A stretch of 40,136 bases of DNA from Chitinispirillum sp. (GTDB taxonomy: Bacteria; Fibrobacterota; Chitinivibrionia; Chitinivibrionales; Chitinispirillaceae). The notes under the pieces are model-generated. The model saw only the letters and a program-made list of their open reading frames with translations, was not told the origin of the DNA and made no database searches. The DNA lies in the NCBI GenBank assembly GCA_007115975.1, contig SKJJ01000143.1:1-40136 (forward strand), read 5' to 3'. The translations under genes and the position numbers were made by a program. The stretch's first letter is position 1. Each line of letters begins with the position of its first letter. Below are positions 1 to 7,764 of this stretch, piece after piece.

Positions 1-341
1 ATAACTGCCTTTCAGATCAGATTGTCCCCGAATACTTCATAGTCTGTGCTTATGTTCCAGCTTTTTTTTCGATTACAACCCGCAGAATACCCATTTGTAA
101 CACATACCATCTTTTTAGGGCCTAAACCACTGTATTAACAGTACTTAAGGTCAAAAAAACATGAGGCCAAGATTGAGCGTTCATGGGGCGCCCAAGTTAC
201 GTTTCTAATGAAATCACTCCGCAGAGCTGGTTCACTCTCCCCCTGCTTTTCTCTCCCTACCACTCTTAATTATATTTAGAGCATTACGTTTTTCCGACCA
301 CAGTTTTCCCTTCTGCATCTGTCAGAACAAAGGCCACACAC
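1..341. other. Intergenic leader, no gene seen
   Basis: No convincing coding frame on either strand. A short imperfect palindrome (ACTGT-ATTA-ACAGT) lies at about 131-144, and AT-rich DNA at about 266-277 (TTAATTATATTT) could be part of a promoter for the kinase homologue that starts at 342. Neither is strong enough to call as a separate site. Confidence 0.4.
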
Positions 342-1283
342 ATGAAACCTATCCATATCCGGGATTATGATCTGCTTGTCATCGGTGAGTGTTTTGTTGA
401 ATTTCGCTGCGATGGTGATATCATTCACAGTGAAACATTCGAAAAAGGGATCGGCGGAGCCGATCTGGTTGTTGCTGCTGCGGCTTCCCGTCTTGGTTCC
501 GGTGTACAGATGGTATCAGCAGTCGCCCGGGACTCCTTCCACACCTTTATCCGTGAGCGGCTCCTGTCCCAGGGGATAAATATCGATCACGTTGTCACCA
601 GTAAGGGCTACAACGGCATCTACTTTTCCTCAACCAGACATCCTGATGTACGTGAATATCTTATACACCATCCCGGCAACGCATCAAAAAACATCATACC
701 CTCCATGATCTACGATGACCTGATCGAAAACTGCAAAATTGTATATGCCTCAAGTGAGCTGCAGTCAGTCTCAAAGGCTGCCCGGCACACCATTTTCAAG
801 GCCTTTCACTTTGCTCACAGTAATGATATCATGGTGGCCTATGACCCCAATCTACGCCTTCAGAGATGGTCTTTGGATGATGCAAAGGAGTGTCTGTGGG
901 GGGTACTTCCCCTGCTTGACGTTATCTTCACCTCTGCTCCGGAGGAGACCAAAGCACTCTTTGGCTACGAACGGCCCCTTGACGTTATCGGTTTTTTGTG
1001 GGACAGGGGGGTTCATATCGTGGTGGTTAAAACCGGACCCGATGGATGCCTTGTGGGCTATGACGGTAAGATAGAGGAGTTTCCGCATCAAACAAGCACC
1101 GATGCAGTTGAAAACAGGACCCTCATCGGCAGTGCATTTAACGGAGGATTTCTTCACTGCATCGCCCGGGGATTTGATCCCTTTACCGCAGCACGATTTG
1201 CAAACGGCGTGGCGCTTTATAAGGGAATCAAATCCGGAGGTATAGACTCTTTGCCTACCACCGATGATTTGCAGATGAGCTAG
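342..1283 (+). CDS. PfkB/ribokinase-family sugar kinase homologue with degenerate active site
   Basis: 313 residues, the usual size for PfkB-fold sugar kinases. Family marks include an N-terminal IGE strand (about 14-16), a GGA...RLG segment (38-52), DPNLR (168-172, typical of 2-keto-3-deoxygluconate kinase-like members), KTGPDGCLV (230-238) and GSAFNGGF (263-270). The last motif is normally GAGDAF, whose Asp is the catalytic base; here that position is Ser264, preceded by Leu-Ile-Gly. The substrate-contacting Asn of the N-terminal GGAxxN motif is also absent (GGADLV). The protein may therefore be an inactive or repurposed kinase. The ATG is preceded by AAAGG (about 10 nt). It stands alone, with no sugar-pathway neighbours. 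Fold assignment is firm; activity and substrate are not. Confidence 0.85.
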   Translation: MKPIHIRDYDLLVIGECFVEFRCDGDIIHSETFEKGIGGADLVVAAAASRLGSGVQMVSAVARDSFHTFIRERLLSQGINIDHVVTSKGYNGIYFSSTRHPDVREYLIHHPGNASKNIIPSMIYDDLIENCKIVYASSELQSVSKAARHTIFKAFHFAHSNDIMVAYDPNLRLQRWSLDDAKECLWGVLPLLDVIFTSAPEETKALFGYERPLDVIGFLWDRGVHIVVVKTGPDGCLVGYDGKIEEFPHQTSTDAVENRTLIGSAFNGGFLHCIARGFDPFTAARFANGVALYKGIKSGGIDSLPTTDDLQMS

Positions 1284-1598
1284 AGGGTGAGTCCAGTCTT
1301 GGGCAGAGTCCCAAATTAAATATAGAGAGGAGAGTCTGGATAAACTCACCTTGAGCGTTTACCTGAAACCACACCGTTACCTTTTGACAAAGGCTATCCA
1401 GAACTGCACTAATAGTTCCCCAAAGACGATAAGTTTTTTAAGCGCCGGAAATGACTTATCACCTCTGAATTTACTGCTCAGCCATACAACAAAGGCTCTA
1501 ATTGTACTTTTTTAAATAACCCACATGGATAGACAATAAGTACAAACCGCCGCCATTCGTCATAAAGAGTGCTCGGCAGTGCTATGCCCAGTCGCTTT
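1284..1598. other. Intergenic region between convergent genes
   Basis: 315 nt between the stop of the plus-strand kinase homologue and the stop of the minus-strand ArsC-like gene. Apart from the nested inverted repeat at 1286-1350 I see no gene, terminator with T-tract or RNA-like structure. Confidence 0.5.
1286..1350. repeat. Nested inverted repeat after the kinase homologue
   Basis: Outer arms GGTGAGT (1286-1292) and ACTCACC (1344-1350), continuing as TCCAG (1292-1296) with CTGGA (1336-1340). An inner hairpin TTGGG-N6-CCCAA lies at 1299-1314. No T-run follows, so it does not look like a standard intrinsic terminator. CTCACCTTGAGC at 1345-1356 resembles CTCACCCTGAGC in the repeat at 7599-7610, so it may be a decayed member of that family. 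Confidence 0.4.
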
Positions 1599-2051
1599 TT
1601 ACTCCCCTTTAGCATCACAACTGGTTGTCGAGATGCGGGGGCATGTTGACAAATCATCTTTCCTGAGATTTATAACAGTCGACTCCTCACCAGGTGAAGC
1701 ACAAAGACCAATTGTCCTGTCAATTACCGGGATATCGAATCCACAGTATCTCTTTCCATCAATTATCATCAATGGACGCCGGATAAGCAGGCGGTCGGCA
1801 AGCATCATGGGAATAGCCTGGTCCGCAGAGATGTTCTCAGGTACCACGTCCCCCGATTTTACAGAAGGTGCAGCACGGTTAAACCACTTCCAAACCGACA
1901 TCTCCCCAAAAAACAACAATAGCTCATCAGCGTTAATTGCAACGTTTAGAATATCCACTTCCTCCACTGTATGACCGCTTGCGCGAAGGAGTTTCTTTTG
2001 CTTTTCGTTGTTAATACAACCGGGTTTTTCATAAAACAGAATAGTCGCCAT
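1599..2051 (-). CDS. ArsC/Spx-like nitrogenase-associated protein
   Basis: 150 residues. The protein opens MATILFYEKPGCINN, the thioredoxin-fold ArsC-like start with a single Cys (CxxN) and then a KKLLRASGHTVEEVDIL segment, matching the ArsC-like family described as nitrogenase-associated protein (NifO-like). It ends in an extended tail with two further Cys (DLSTCPR...SCDAKGE), which I also associate with that family. Start chosen at 2051 because AAGGAG lies about 7 nt upstream; a longer frame to 2105 has no ribosome site and adds 18 unconserved residues. Downstream of lgt on the same strand (148-nt gap). Arsenate reductase activity is not implied: the family's function is unknown. No nitrogenase structural genes are in the window, but nifU is. 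Confidence 0.75.
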   Translation of the reverse strand: MATILFYEKPGCINNEKQKKLLRASGHTVEEVDILNVAINADELLLFFGEMSVWKWFNRAAPSVKSGDVVPENISADQAIPMMLADRLLIRRPLMIIDGKRYCGFDIPVIDRTIGLCASPGEESTVINLRKDDLSTCPRISTTSCDAKGE

Positions 2052-2104
2052 GCCACGCTCCTTGGTTGAGTGGGGTTTTTTTAAATCAATTCCCGTGCCA
2101 ACCA

Positions 2105-2120
2105 AAAAAATCGATTTTTT
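2105..2120. promoter_or_regulatory. Perfect AAAAAATCGATTTTTT palindrome
   Basis: A 16-bp perfect palindrome located 54 nt upstream of the ArsC-like start codon on the minus strand. Its position between lgt and this gene would suit an operator or promoter element. No protein is assigned; A/T-tract palindromes also occur by chance. Confidence 0.3.
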
Positions 2121-2142
2121 CAGTCATAGAGAGGAGTAGGCA

Positions 2143-2188
2143 GGAACATTTTTGTTGTAACAAGATAAATTTATTACAAAAATGTTCC
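2143..2188. repeat. 13-bp inverted repeat between lgt and the ArsC-like gene
   Basis: GGAACATTTTTGT (2143-2155) and ACAAAAATGTTCC (2176-2188) are perfect inverted copies with a 20-nt AT-rich loop, starting 12 nt after the lgt stop on the minus strand. No T-tract follows on that strand, so a textbook terminator is unlikely. It could be a transcript-stabilising or attenuating hairpin, or an operator for the downstream gene. Confidence 0.5.
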
Positions 2189-2199
2189 ACACGCTATTA

Positions 2200-3051
2200 T
2201 CATAGCGGTATGCATGAGTAGTTTAAAAGCCTTTTAATACGCCCCAAGACCGGGCGGTAGAAGATGAATCCAATCCCTAACAGAATAAATGGGATGCTTA
2301 ACATCTGTCCCATACTAAGGGACAAATTTTCTTCAAACGCCACGTGTCGCTCTTTGAAAAACTCGATATAGAAACGTGCGGTGAAAATCATTGTCATCGC
2401 CAGCCCGAAGTAGAATCCATCTTTGACTTTGCTGTTTTTTGTTTTGTAAATAAAGAACAACACCAAAAAGGTGGCTAGATAAGCGATTGCCTCATACAGT
2501 TGGGTGGGATGCCGCGGGCTAGTATCGTTACGGAGGAAAACAAATGCCCAGGGAACATTGGCCGGCAGCCCGATTATTTCAGAATTCATAAGGTTGCCCA
2601 ACCTTATGAAAAAAGCACCCAGAGGCGCGGCAATTGCGATCAAATCCATTGTACGAACCATAGGTAGTTTCGTTTTTATCGAACAGATAATGTAGGCGAT
2701 AATCAAACCTATTGCACCACCATGGCTTGCCAATCCCTGAAAGCCAGAAAATCTGTACCCGCCCTCAATTGTCTTCTCAATGGGAAGAAATATTTCCAAA
2801 GGGTTACTCAGATAGTATTGGGCCTGATAGAACAGGGTGTGTCCCAGTCGTGCTCCCACCAAGGCACCAATCATTAAATAGAGACTTAGCTTTTCATATT
2901 TTTGGGATGATATGCTTTCATTTACAAAAAGCCCTTTTAGGATATAGAGACAAAGCAGCAGTCCGGCGGCAAACAGTAATCCGTAATACCTGATTGAGAT
3001 ACCAAATATGTTCAGGATCTCGGGGTTAACATTCCAATTGATATGACTCAT
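2200..3051 (-). CDS. lgt: Prolipoprotein diacylglyceryl transferase
   Basis: Inner-membrane enzyme that moves diacylglycerol from phosphatidylglycerol to the lipobox Cys of prolipoproteins. 283 residues with about seven hydrophobic segments. The N-terminus (INWNVNPEILNIFGISIRYYG) is typical of the family. The Lgt signature RLGNLMNSEIIGLP lies at about residues 150-163, followed by RHPTQLYEA (about 179-187). The C-terminal region ends with a hydrophobic segment and a basic tail. No strong ribosome site precedes the ATG, but the start fits the family. The ArsC-like gene follows on the same strand. Confidence 0.97.
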   Translation of the reverse strand: MSHINWNVNPEILNIFGISIRYYGLLFAAGLLLCLYILKGLFVNESISSQKYEKLSLYLMIGALVGARLGHTLFYQAQYYLSNPLEIFLPIEKTIEGGYRFSGFQGLASHGGAIGLIIAYIICSIKTKLPMVRTMDLIAIAAPLGAFFIRLGNLMNSEIIGLPANVPWAFVFLRNDTSPRHPTQLYEAIAYLATFLVLFFIYKTKNSKVKDGFYFGLAMTMIFTARFYIEFFKERHVAFEENLSLSMGQMLSIPFILLGIGFIFYRPVLGRIKRLLNYSCIPL

Positions 3052-3125
3052 GCAGTCTGCTCTTTTCGAAAAGGATTTGGGCTTACAAATGGGGGTTCAC
3101 GAGAAAAAAATTCGCCAAAACTGTT

Positions 3126-3374
3126 TTGAAAAATACATCTATCCTATTGCTTTCGTTTTATTGGCTATTAAATTGTGTGTGGTTTGGGGTCCTCATGGTC
3201 ACGAACTTATTAATCGCTCAAACAATTAATAGTAATACGTTTGAAAAAGAAGTGCTGCTGGCAAAAGGAATACCGGAAACCATATCAATGCAAATTACTG
3301 GTGCGAAAGGTTGGTTAAGTTACAACACCTCTTTCCTTTTCCGACGGCATCTGCAAAACAAGGTCACAAAATAG
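3126..3374 (+). CDS. Possible small exported or membrane protein, uncertain
   Basis: 82-residue frame with a TTG start at 3126. It begins with two Lys/Asn-Thr residues and a hydrophobic stretch (about residues 5-30) resembling a signal peptide or membrane anchor, followed by a polar tail. There is no clear ribosome site and I recognise no family. It is divergent from lgt with 74 nt between starts. It could be a chance frame; listed because the region otherwise has no gene. Confidence 0.25.
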   Translation: MKNTSILLLSFYWLLNCVWFGVLMVTNLLIAQTINSNTFEKEVLLAKGIPETISMQITGAKGWLSYNTSFLFRRHLQNKVTK

Positions 3375-3463
3375 TATCAAGCAGAACAGAGATCAACCAC
3401 TGAAGCTAATATACACATGAGAGGTGTGGGCTCCAAAATCCAACTCAAATCTTAAACCATTTC

Positions 3464-3531
3464 GTCCCTACGGGACTAGTAAAATGTTGTTGGTATGATT
3501 CTGGGCTACAAACATTAGGCCTCTATGGGGC
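3464..3531. repeat. REP-like double hairpin (dispersed repeat)
   Basis: Two short hairpins, GTCCC-TAC-GGGAC (3464-3476) and GCCTC-TAT-GGGGC (3519-3531), separated by a 42-nt spacer containing CTACAAACATT (3506-3516). The same 11-mer followed by a GGCCC...GGGG half-hairpin recurs at 10205-10237. The layout resembles the short palindromic intergenic repeats with CTACGGGAC/TGGGGCT arms found in many genomes (recalled, not searched). It occupies the gap between the end of the U32 gene and position 3374. Confidence 0.55.
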
Positions 3532-3554
3532 TATAAGCATTGCATTCATATCCC

Positions 3555-4784
3555 CTACCCCAACTTCATCCTCAGCATATCTCCAATCCTTAACTTCACC
3601 TCTGCACAAACCACCTTCACCAGCCTGTTAGAAGGAGTCCGCTCAATAGAATTGCCGGCCAAATCGGTTATCTGCTCAGCGTTGATATCGTAAGGTTCCA
3701 GTTTATGCTGCACAGGCAATATATTGAGAGTAATACCGGAGTTGAAACTGTTTTTGACATCCACGACTGCAGCGGATTCATGGATCTCCTTAACCGTACC
3801 AACCAGACGATATCCGGACTGTGCCTTTGAGGAGAAGGTATCCTGGCAGAGCTGTTCTTCCCCGTAAAAGCCCGTGGTGTACTGACGGTGTTCGATGGAG
3901 TCGAGCTCTTGGGTCCACCATGGCTTTATACTGTAATGGGCGGGGCTATCGGTACAGGAATCGATAGCATCCCTGTAGACCTTTACAACCGTGGCAACAT
4001 AATGAGCGCTTTTGTTTCTGCCCTCGATTTTTAGGGAGGAGACCCCGGAGCTTAAGATCTGGGGTAGGAGTTCAAGGGTGCACAGATCCTTTGAGTTGAG
4101 AAGATAGACACCGTTTTCGCTCTCTTCGGCGTCAAAGGAGACCCCTTCATGCCCCTTTCCCTCAAGGGGAGTTATGTGGTATTTGTACCTGCAGGGCTGA
4201 GGACAATCGCCAAGATTGGGGTGGCGTCTGCCAAGGTAGGCCCCTAAAAGGCAGCGTCCAGAGAGTGAGACACACATGGCTCCGTGGACGAAAATTTCTG
4301 TATCGATAATTCTCTTACCATTTAAAGAACGGATCTGCTGCAGGGAAAGCTCCCGTGGAAGGACGACCCTGCTTATCCCCTCTCTTTTCCAGAACGCAAG
4401 CGACTGCGAGTTGAAACAGCCGGTCTGGGTGCTCAGATGCATTCTGCACCCGGGAAACAGGGACTTTAGCAGTTCCATAACACCTGGATCTGACACGATA
4501 AAGGCATCGGGATGCGCTCCCTGTTTTTGGAGATTCAGAAGCTCCAGCCTGAGTTCACGGAGCATCTGGTCATCGGGCATAATATTCACCGCAAGGTACA
4601 CTCTTTTGGCTGATTTGTGGCTGTAGTGAAGTAGTTCGCCCAGCTCTTCACCGTTGAAATTGGGTGAATGTGCTCTGAGATTAAAATTACCAAGCCCTGC
4701 ATAGACCGCATCTGCGCCATGATCAAAGGCCGATTGAGCGCAGGCAAAGGAACCGGCAGGGGCGAGAAGTTCGGGGATAGCCAT
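3555..4784 (-). CDS. U32-family peptidase-like RNA modification protein (TrhP/RlhA-type)
   Basis: 409 residues. The N-terminus PELLAPAGSFACAQSAFDHGADAVYAG is the U32 hallmark. A four-Cys motif follows: C-V-S-L-S-G-R-C, then N-L-G-D-C-P-Q-P-C-R (about residues 173-200), as in E. coli TrhP (YegQ) and RlhA, which use an Fe-S cluster and prephenate to hydroxylate tRNA or 23S rRNA. A SLKIEGRNKSAHYVA segment (about 250-264) is also family-typical. Despite the historic peptidase name, RNA hydroxylation is the better-supported role for this type. The gene starts 7 nt after the exported thioredoxin gene, in a minus-strand series with mltG. TrhP versus another U32 subgroup cannot be settled by eye. Confidence 0.88.
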   Translation of the reverse strand: MAIPELLAPAGSFACAQSAFDHGADAVYAGLGNFNLRAHSPNFNGEELGELLHYSHKSAKRVYLAVNIMPDDQMLRELRLELLNLQKQGAHPDAFIVSDPGVMELLKSLFPGCRMHLSTQTGCFNSQSLAFWKREGISRVVLPRELSLQQIRSLNGKRIIDTEIFVHGAMCVSLSGRCLLGAYLGRRHPNLGDCPQPCRYKYHITPLEGKGHEGVSFDAEESENGVYLLNSKDLCTLELLPQILSSGVSSLKIEGRNKSAHYVATVVKVYRDAIDSCTDSPAHYSIKPWWTQELDSIEHRQYTTGFYGEEQLCQDTFSSKAQSGYRLVGTVKEIHESAAVVDVKNSFNSGITLNILPVQHKLEPYDINAEQITDLAGNSIERTPSNRLVKVVCAEVKLRIGDMLRMKLG

Positions 4785-4791
4785 TTTTATT

Positions 4792-5235
4792 TTACTGTTT
4801 TTCGGATTGTTGGCGGTTTAAAATGATCTCATCGAGTTTTTCAGCATAGTGTTCCTTTGGTCTGACTCCCGGAATAGAGGAGAGCACATTGCTGTTATCA
4901 ACGAGAAAGATGGTAGGAATAACGTTTACACCAAAATGGGCCGATAACGATTTGTGCCTGTCCACATCCACCTTGATAAAAAGCACCCTGTCTTTGTACT
5001 CCTCTTCGAGCTCTTCGATGATGGGGTCAAGATATTTGCATGGCGGGCACCAGGCAGCCCAGAAATCGACCAGTACGGGAATTTCGGATTCAACTATCTG
5101 CCGTGCGATCTGATTGGAAGAATCAACAGTGGCTGTGGTTTTTTGCGTTGCTTCATCGGCACTGATCCCTTTTGCGCATAAAAGGAGCACGCTAAGGAGT
5201 ATGAGTGATTTAAGAAGTCTGGGGTTACGTTTCAC
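4792..5235 (-). CDS. Exported thioredoxin-family protein (CPPC)
   Basis: 147 residues: a signal peptide (two basic residues near the N-terminus, then SLILLSVLLLCAKGISA, likely cleaved near residue 26) followed by one thioredoxin domain. The active site is WAAWCPPCKYL (about residues 60-70) and the cis-proline loop is VIPT. CPPC rather than CGPC, together with the export signal, points to a periplasmic thiol-disulfide or redox role. GTG start with AAGGA about 6 nt upstream. It lies between an outer-membrane-type gene (155 nt away) and the U32 gene (7 nt), so it may be co-transcribed with the latter. Confidence 0.88.
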   Translation of the reverse strand: MKRNPRLLKSLILLSVLLLCAKGISADEATQKTTATVDSSNQIARQIVESEIPVLVDFWAAWCPPCKYLDPIIEELEEEYKDRVLFIKVDVDRHKSLSAHFGVNVIPTIFLVDNSNVLSSIPGVRPKEHYAEKLDEIILNRQQSEKQ

Positions 5236-5327
5236 TTGTGTTCCTTAATATTGGTGTACTTTGATTTGTTTTTTTGTTTCAGGTGGATCCCCTCTTTCCC
5301 TAACCCTTTTGTTCTCTCCATTTTCCA

Positions 5328-5367
5328 CCTCTGCGGTCTTCTTTGCGTCCTTTGCGACCTCTGCGTG
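5328..5367. repeat. Short GC-box repeat cluster (CTCTGCG/CTTTGCG)
   Basis: The gap between the outer-membrane-type gene and the thioredoxin gene contains CCTCTGCGG (5328), CTTTGCGTC (5341), CTTTGCGAC (5350) and CCTCTGCGTG (5358): four near-copies of a 7-9 nt unit. I recall similar CTCTGCG/CTTTGCG strings as common dispersed intergenic repeats in other bacteria. No coding or RNA role is evident. Confidence 0.4.
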
Positions 5368-5390
5368 TAATCGCCCCCCACTCTATACAT

Positions 5391-6215
5391 TTAAAAATGA
5401 GAATAGTAGACGATTTTCATCTCCCTGCTCCATCCCCATCTCCGTCCTTCAGTACCCTTGTTCTCCAACAGATCCTTAAAGTCCAGTTCGATATAGAAGC
5501 TGGGTGTAAAGGCCCACCTCAAACCGGCATTGAGATACCCTTTATGAATTCTGGCATGTTTGCTGTCATCGAATGCCCGGTCATTTAGTCCCATATCGTA
5601 TTCCAAAACAATTGACAGCTCTTCGTTAAATCCCATATCCAAACCAAGGGCGAAATTGGGCCAGTGTATATTCAGGCGCTCCTCAAGAGAGTAGTTTGCA
5701 GATCCATGAAACCCTATCTGGATTTTATTGAGCATCAGAAAGTTCTTGCTTGCAGAGATAAAAAAGCCGGGTGATTTGTAGAGATAACCATCGTAGTCAA
5801 AATCAGTGCCTGCAGCTACACCACCGTAGCCCTGATGATCATAGCCGAATGCAAGCGCAGGAGCAGCAAATCCCTCCTCAAACAGCCGGTATTTAACCTG
5901 AACACCGGGTGAACGGTTTAACCGTGGTTTACCCGAGCCGATAATCCCATCCCCCCCATACATAATGCCAATATCTAACCGGTCTGTTAATCCAACGGAT
6001 AATCCCATCATCATCCCCGTACCGTACATACCATCCAGGGGGGTGTAGATTCTGGTCTCAAAATCATAGTATCCTTTGGGCAACACACCTGCGGTGTGAC
6101 TGTTGACCAACCTGCGCGGCTGAATCATATCAGCATTAGAACCAATTGCAAAAGAAAAGATTACTGCGGCCAATAGCAATCCTGCCACTGTTTTGCACCC
6201 CTTTGGATTTGACAC
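5391..6215 (-). CDS. Outer-membrane beta-barrel-type protein, function unknown
   Basis: 274 residues. An N-terminal hydrophobic signal segment (about residues 10-28) is followed by alternating aromatic/polar strands and many Gly/Tyr residues, ending in ...YYSHF with a terminal Phe, as is common in outer-membrane barrels. The segment RRLVNSHTAGVLPKGYYDFETRIY after the signal peptide resembles the opening of YjbH/porin-like barrel proteins, but I cannot name a family. The GTG start abuts the mltG stop codon with no spacer (TAA-GTG), with GGGGGA about 6 nt upstream, so translation is probably coupled to mltG. Confidence 0.75.
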   Translation of the reverse strand: MSNPKGCKTVAGLLLAAVIFSFAIGSNADMIQPRRLVNSHTAGVLPKGYYDFETRIYTPLDGMYGTGMMMGLSVGLTDRLDIGIMYGGDGIIGSGKPRLNRSPGVQVKYRLFEEGFAAPALAFGYDHQGYGGVAAGTDFDYDGYLYKSPGFFISASKNFLMLNKIQIGFHGSANYSLEERLNIHWPNFALGLDMGFNEELSIVLEYDMGLNDRAFDDSKHARIHKGYLNAGLRWAFTPSFYIELDFKDLLENKGTEGRRWGWSREMKIVYYSHF

Positions 6216-7235
6216 TTATTTCCCCCTGTCCAGTTTTTGCTGTCGCATTTCATTAAGCCTGCGGTATTTCAGTTTTTTTCTGTTGTGTTCCCGGTAGGTT
6301 TCAGAAAAGTCGTGGGCACCGGTGCCATCCCATTTTGCCACAAAAAATAGTTTATTGGTCTTTTCCGGTGCAGCTGCGGCCTTGATCGCTCCGCGGCCAG
6401 GAGAGCAGATCGGTCCCGGAGGTATACCCGCAAAACGCCTGGTGTTGTATGGATTGTCAACATTGAGCTCGCTTACATACAGCGGGCCATCAAATTTCCT
6501 GAAGATGTATCTGACCGTGGGATCTGCACCCAGGGGGTACCCCCTTCTGAGGCGGTTGTGGAATACTCCGGCAATTAACCCGCGCTCTGAAATCAGTGTG
6601 GCCTCCATCTCTACAATCGAAGCGATGGTGAGGATTTGATGTTTGGAGTATCTGGCGATTATGGCACTGTCACCATCAACGGATTGCCAAACCTGCAAAA
6701 ATCTGTTCACCATTCTTCTTATTATAAGCTCTGGGGTGCTGTTTTCGGGGAAACGGTAGGTATCGGGGAAAAGATAGCCTTCGAGAGAGTTTTGCTCTAT
6801 GCCGGTACTGCGGACAAATGAGGAGTCATAACAGAGATCAACAAAGGCGGCACTGTCGATATTGATCTGTTCGGCGAGCCGTGAAGCGATCTGCTCAACG
6901 GTAAGTCCCTCATGAATGGTTACCACCAGATCAATTGGTTCAGCTTTCATTAGTTTGCCTGAAGCGCTCAGCGCTCCCTCGCCCTTGTTGAAATGGAACC
7001 TTCCGGCCTGAATTTTTTTATCCCCACCGGTAAGCTTAAGGTAGGCAACCAGTGCCCTTGCGTTGGTTACCACCTCCATATTCTGGAGTCTGTTGGCCAC
7101 GGTAATCAGAGGTGTTCCCCGTTCAATTACCAGCTCAAGAGTGGTATCACTTGTATCAAGGGGTAAAAAGAGATAGTAAAAAAGAACCGAGCAGACAACA
7201 AAACAAGCAGCCAAAACAAGTAAAAGTCTTTTCAT
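6216..7235 (-). CDS. mltG: Endolytic murein transglycosylase MltG
   Basis: 339 residues. An N-terminal membrane anchor (MKRLLLVLAACFVVCSVLF) is followed by the LysM-like and catalytic YceG domains. Motifs: LEGYLFPDTYRFP, the catalytic-Glu region IASIVEMEA, VFHNRL, PLGADPTVRY, then IPPGPICSPGRGAIKAA and HDFSETYREHN near the C-terminus. The enzyme cleaves nascent glycan strands at the inner membrane and sets their length. The start at 7235 gives a normal short cytoplasmic tail before the anchor; the open frame extends to 7322 but with no ribosome site and a non-conserved extension. The outer-membrane-type gene follows immediately. Confidence 0.95.
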   Translation of the reverse strand: MKRLLLVLAACFVVCSVLFYYLFLPLDTSDTTLELVIERGTPLITVANRLQNMEVVTNARALVAYLKLTGGDKKIQAGRFHFNKGEGALSASGKLMKAEPIDLVVTIHEGLTVEQIASRLAEQINIDSAAFVDLCYDSSFVRSTGIEQNSLEGYLFPDTYRFPENSTPELIIRRMVNRFLQVWQSVDGDSAIIARYSKHQILTIASIVEMEATLISERGLIAGVFHNRLRRGYPLGADPTVRYIFRKFDGPLYVSELNVDNPYNTRRFAGIPPGPICSPGRGAIKAAAAPEKTNKLFFVAKWDGTGAHDFSETYREHNRKKLKYRRLNEMRQQKLDRGK

Positions 7236-7764
7236 TTTTTTGTGATCCGCCTGAGAGTCCAGAGTGAAAAATAGAACAGATGACCCAGAATAAAGAGTAT
7301 TAAAATTACTCCGGTGAGCCATAGTTTGTAAATGCAGTGTGTACTTCTTTTTAATATCATAAAATGATTACCTTAAAGCCAACAGTTTTTATCTTATAGT
7401 ATGGAATATATTTAATTCAAGCTGGTATAGCCCAATGAGAGGGGAAGAAAGTTGCGACCGTCCCGTTTTTTGCTCGGTAATTAGGGTAGAGAGGTTTTTG
7501 TGGGGGATAAGGAAGAGAAGGAACAGTTCGATACAGCCTGGCGCAATGACGTCAACTTAAGAATTGTTGTTGGCACAGTATGCTAAATTGGTGGTGGGCT
7601 CACCCTGAGCTCCCAGTCGAAGGGCTCCTGCGGCTTTTAAACCGGCTCAGTTAGGGTAACACTTCGATTCGACCGACCGGAATTGTCCTGCACGTGTGAG
7701 TGAGAGGAGAACAGTGACCGTAAACAAAACACTTCATAAACGGATCAAAACAGGAGGTAACAGC
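7236..7764. other. Intergenic region between divergent mltG and the envelope cluster
   Basis: 529 nt between divergent starts. It holds a dispersed-repeat-like element (7570-7680) and must contain the promoters of both flanking units, but I see no pair of hexamers strong enough to call. A frame from 7696 reads into the next gene but lacks a ribosome site. Confidence 0.45.
7570..7680 (+). repeat. Dispersed repeat element, copy A
   Basis: Two modules: TTGGCACAGTATGCTAA (7570-7586, an imperfect inverted repeat) and GTGGGCTCACCCTGAGCTCCCAGTCGAAGGG (about 7594-7624), followed after about 37 nt by CACTTCGATTCGACC. The same modules in the same order occur in reverse orientation at 27135-27220. The second module resembles widespread CCTGAGC...GTCGAAGGG palindromic repeats (recalled). 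Confidence 0.5.

Noticed and set aside
852-1349. 165-residue minus-strand frame opposite the PfkB homologue
   Set aside because: No homology-like motifs or ribosome site; antisense to a family-typical gene.
1599-2051. ArsC-like gene as a true arsenate reductase
   Set aside because: The active-site context CINN and the Cys-containing tail match the nitrogenase-associated subgroup; no arsenic resistance genes are nearby.
5328-5367. CRISPR-like repeats
   Set aside because: Units are only 7-9 nt, spaced irregularly and without spacers or cas genes.
7571-7584. Possible sigma-54 promoter (TGGCAC at 7571 and at 27204)
   Set aside because: The spacing from GG to GC is 8 and 9 nt instead of the required 10, and both hits are part of the repeat elements.
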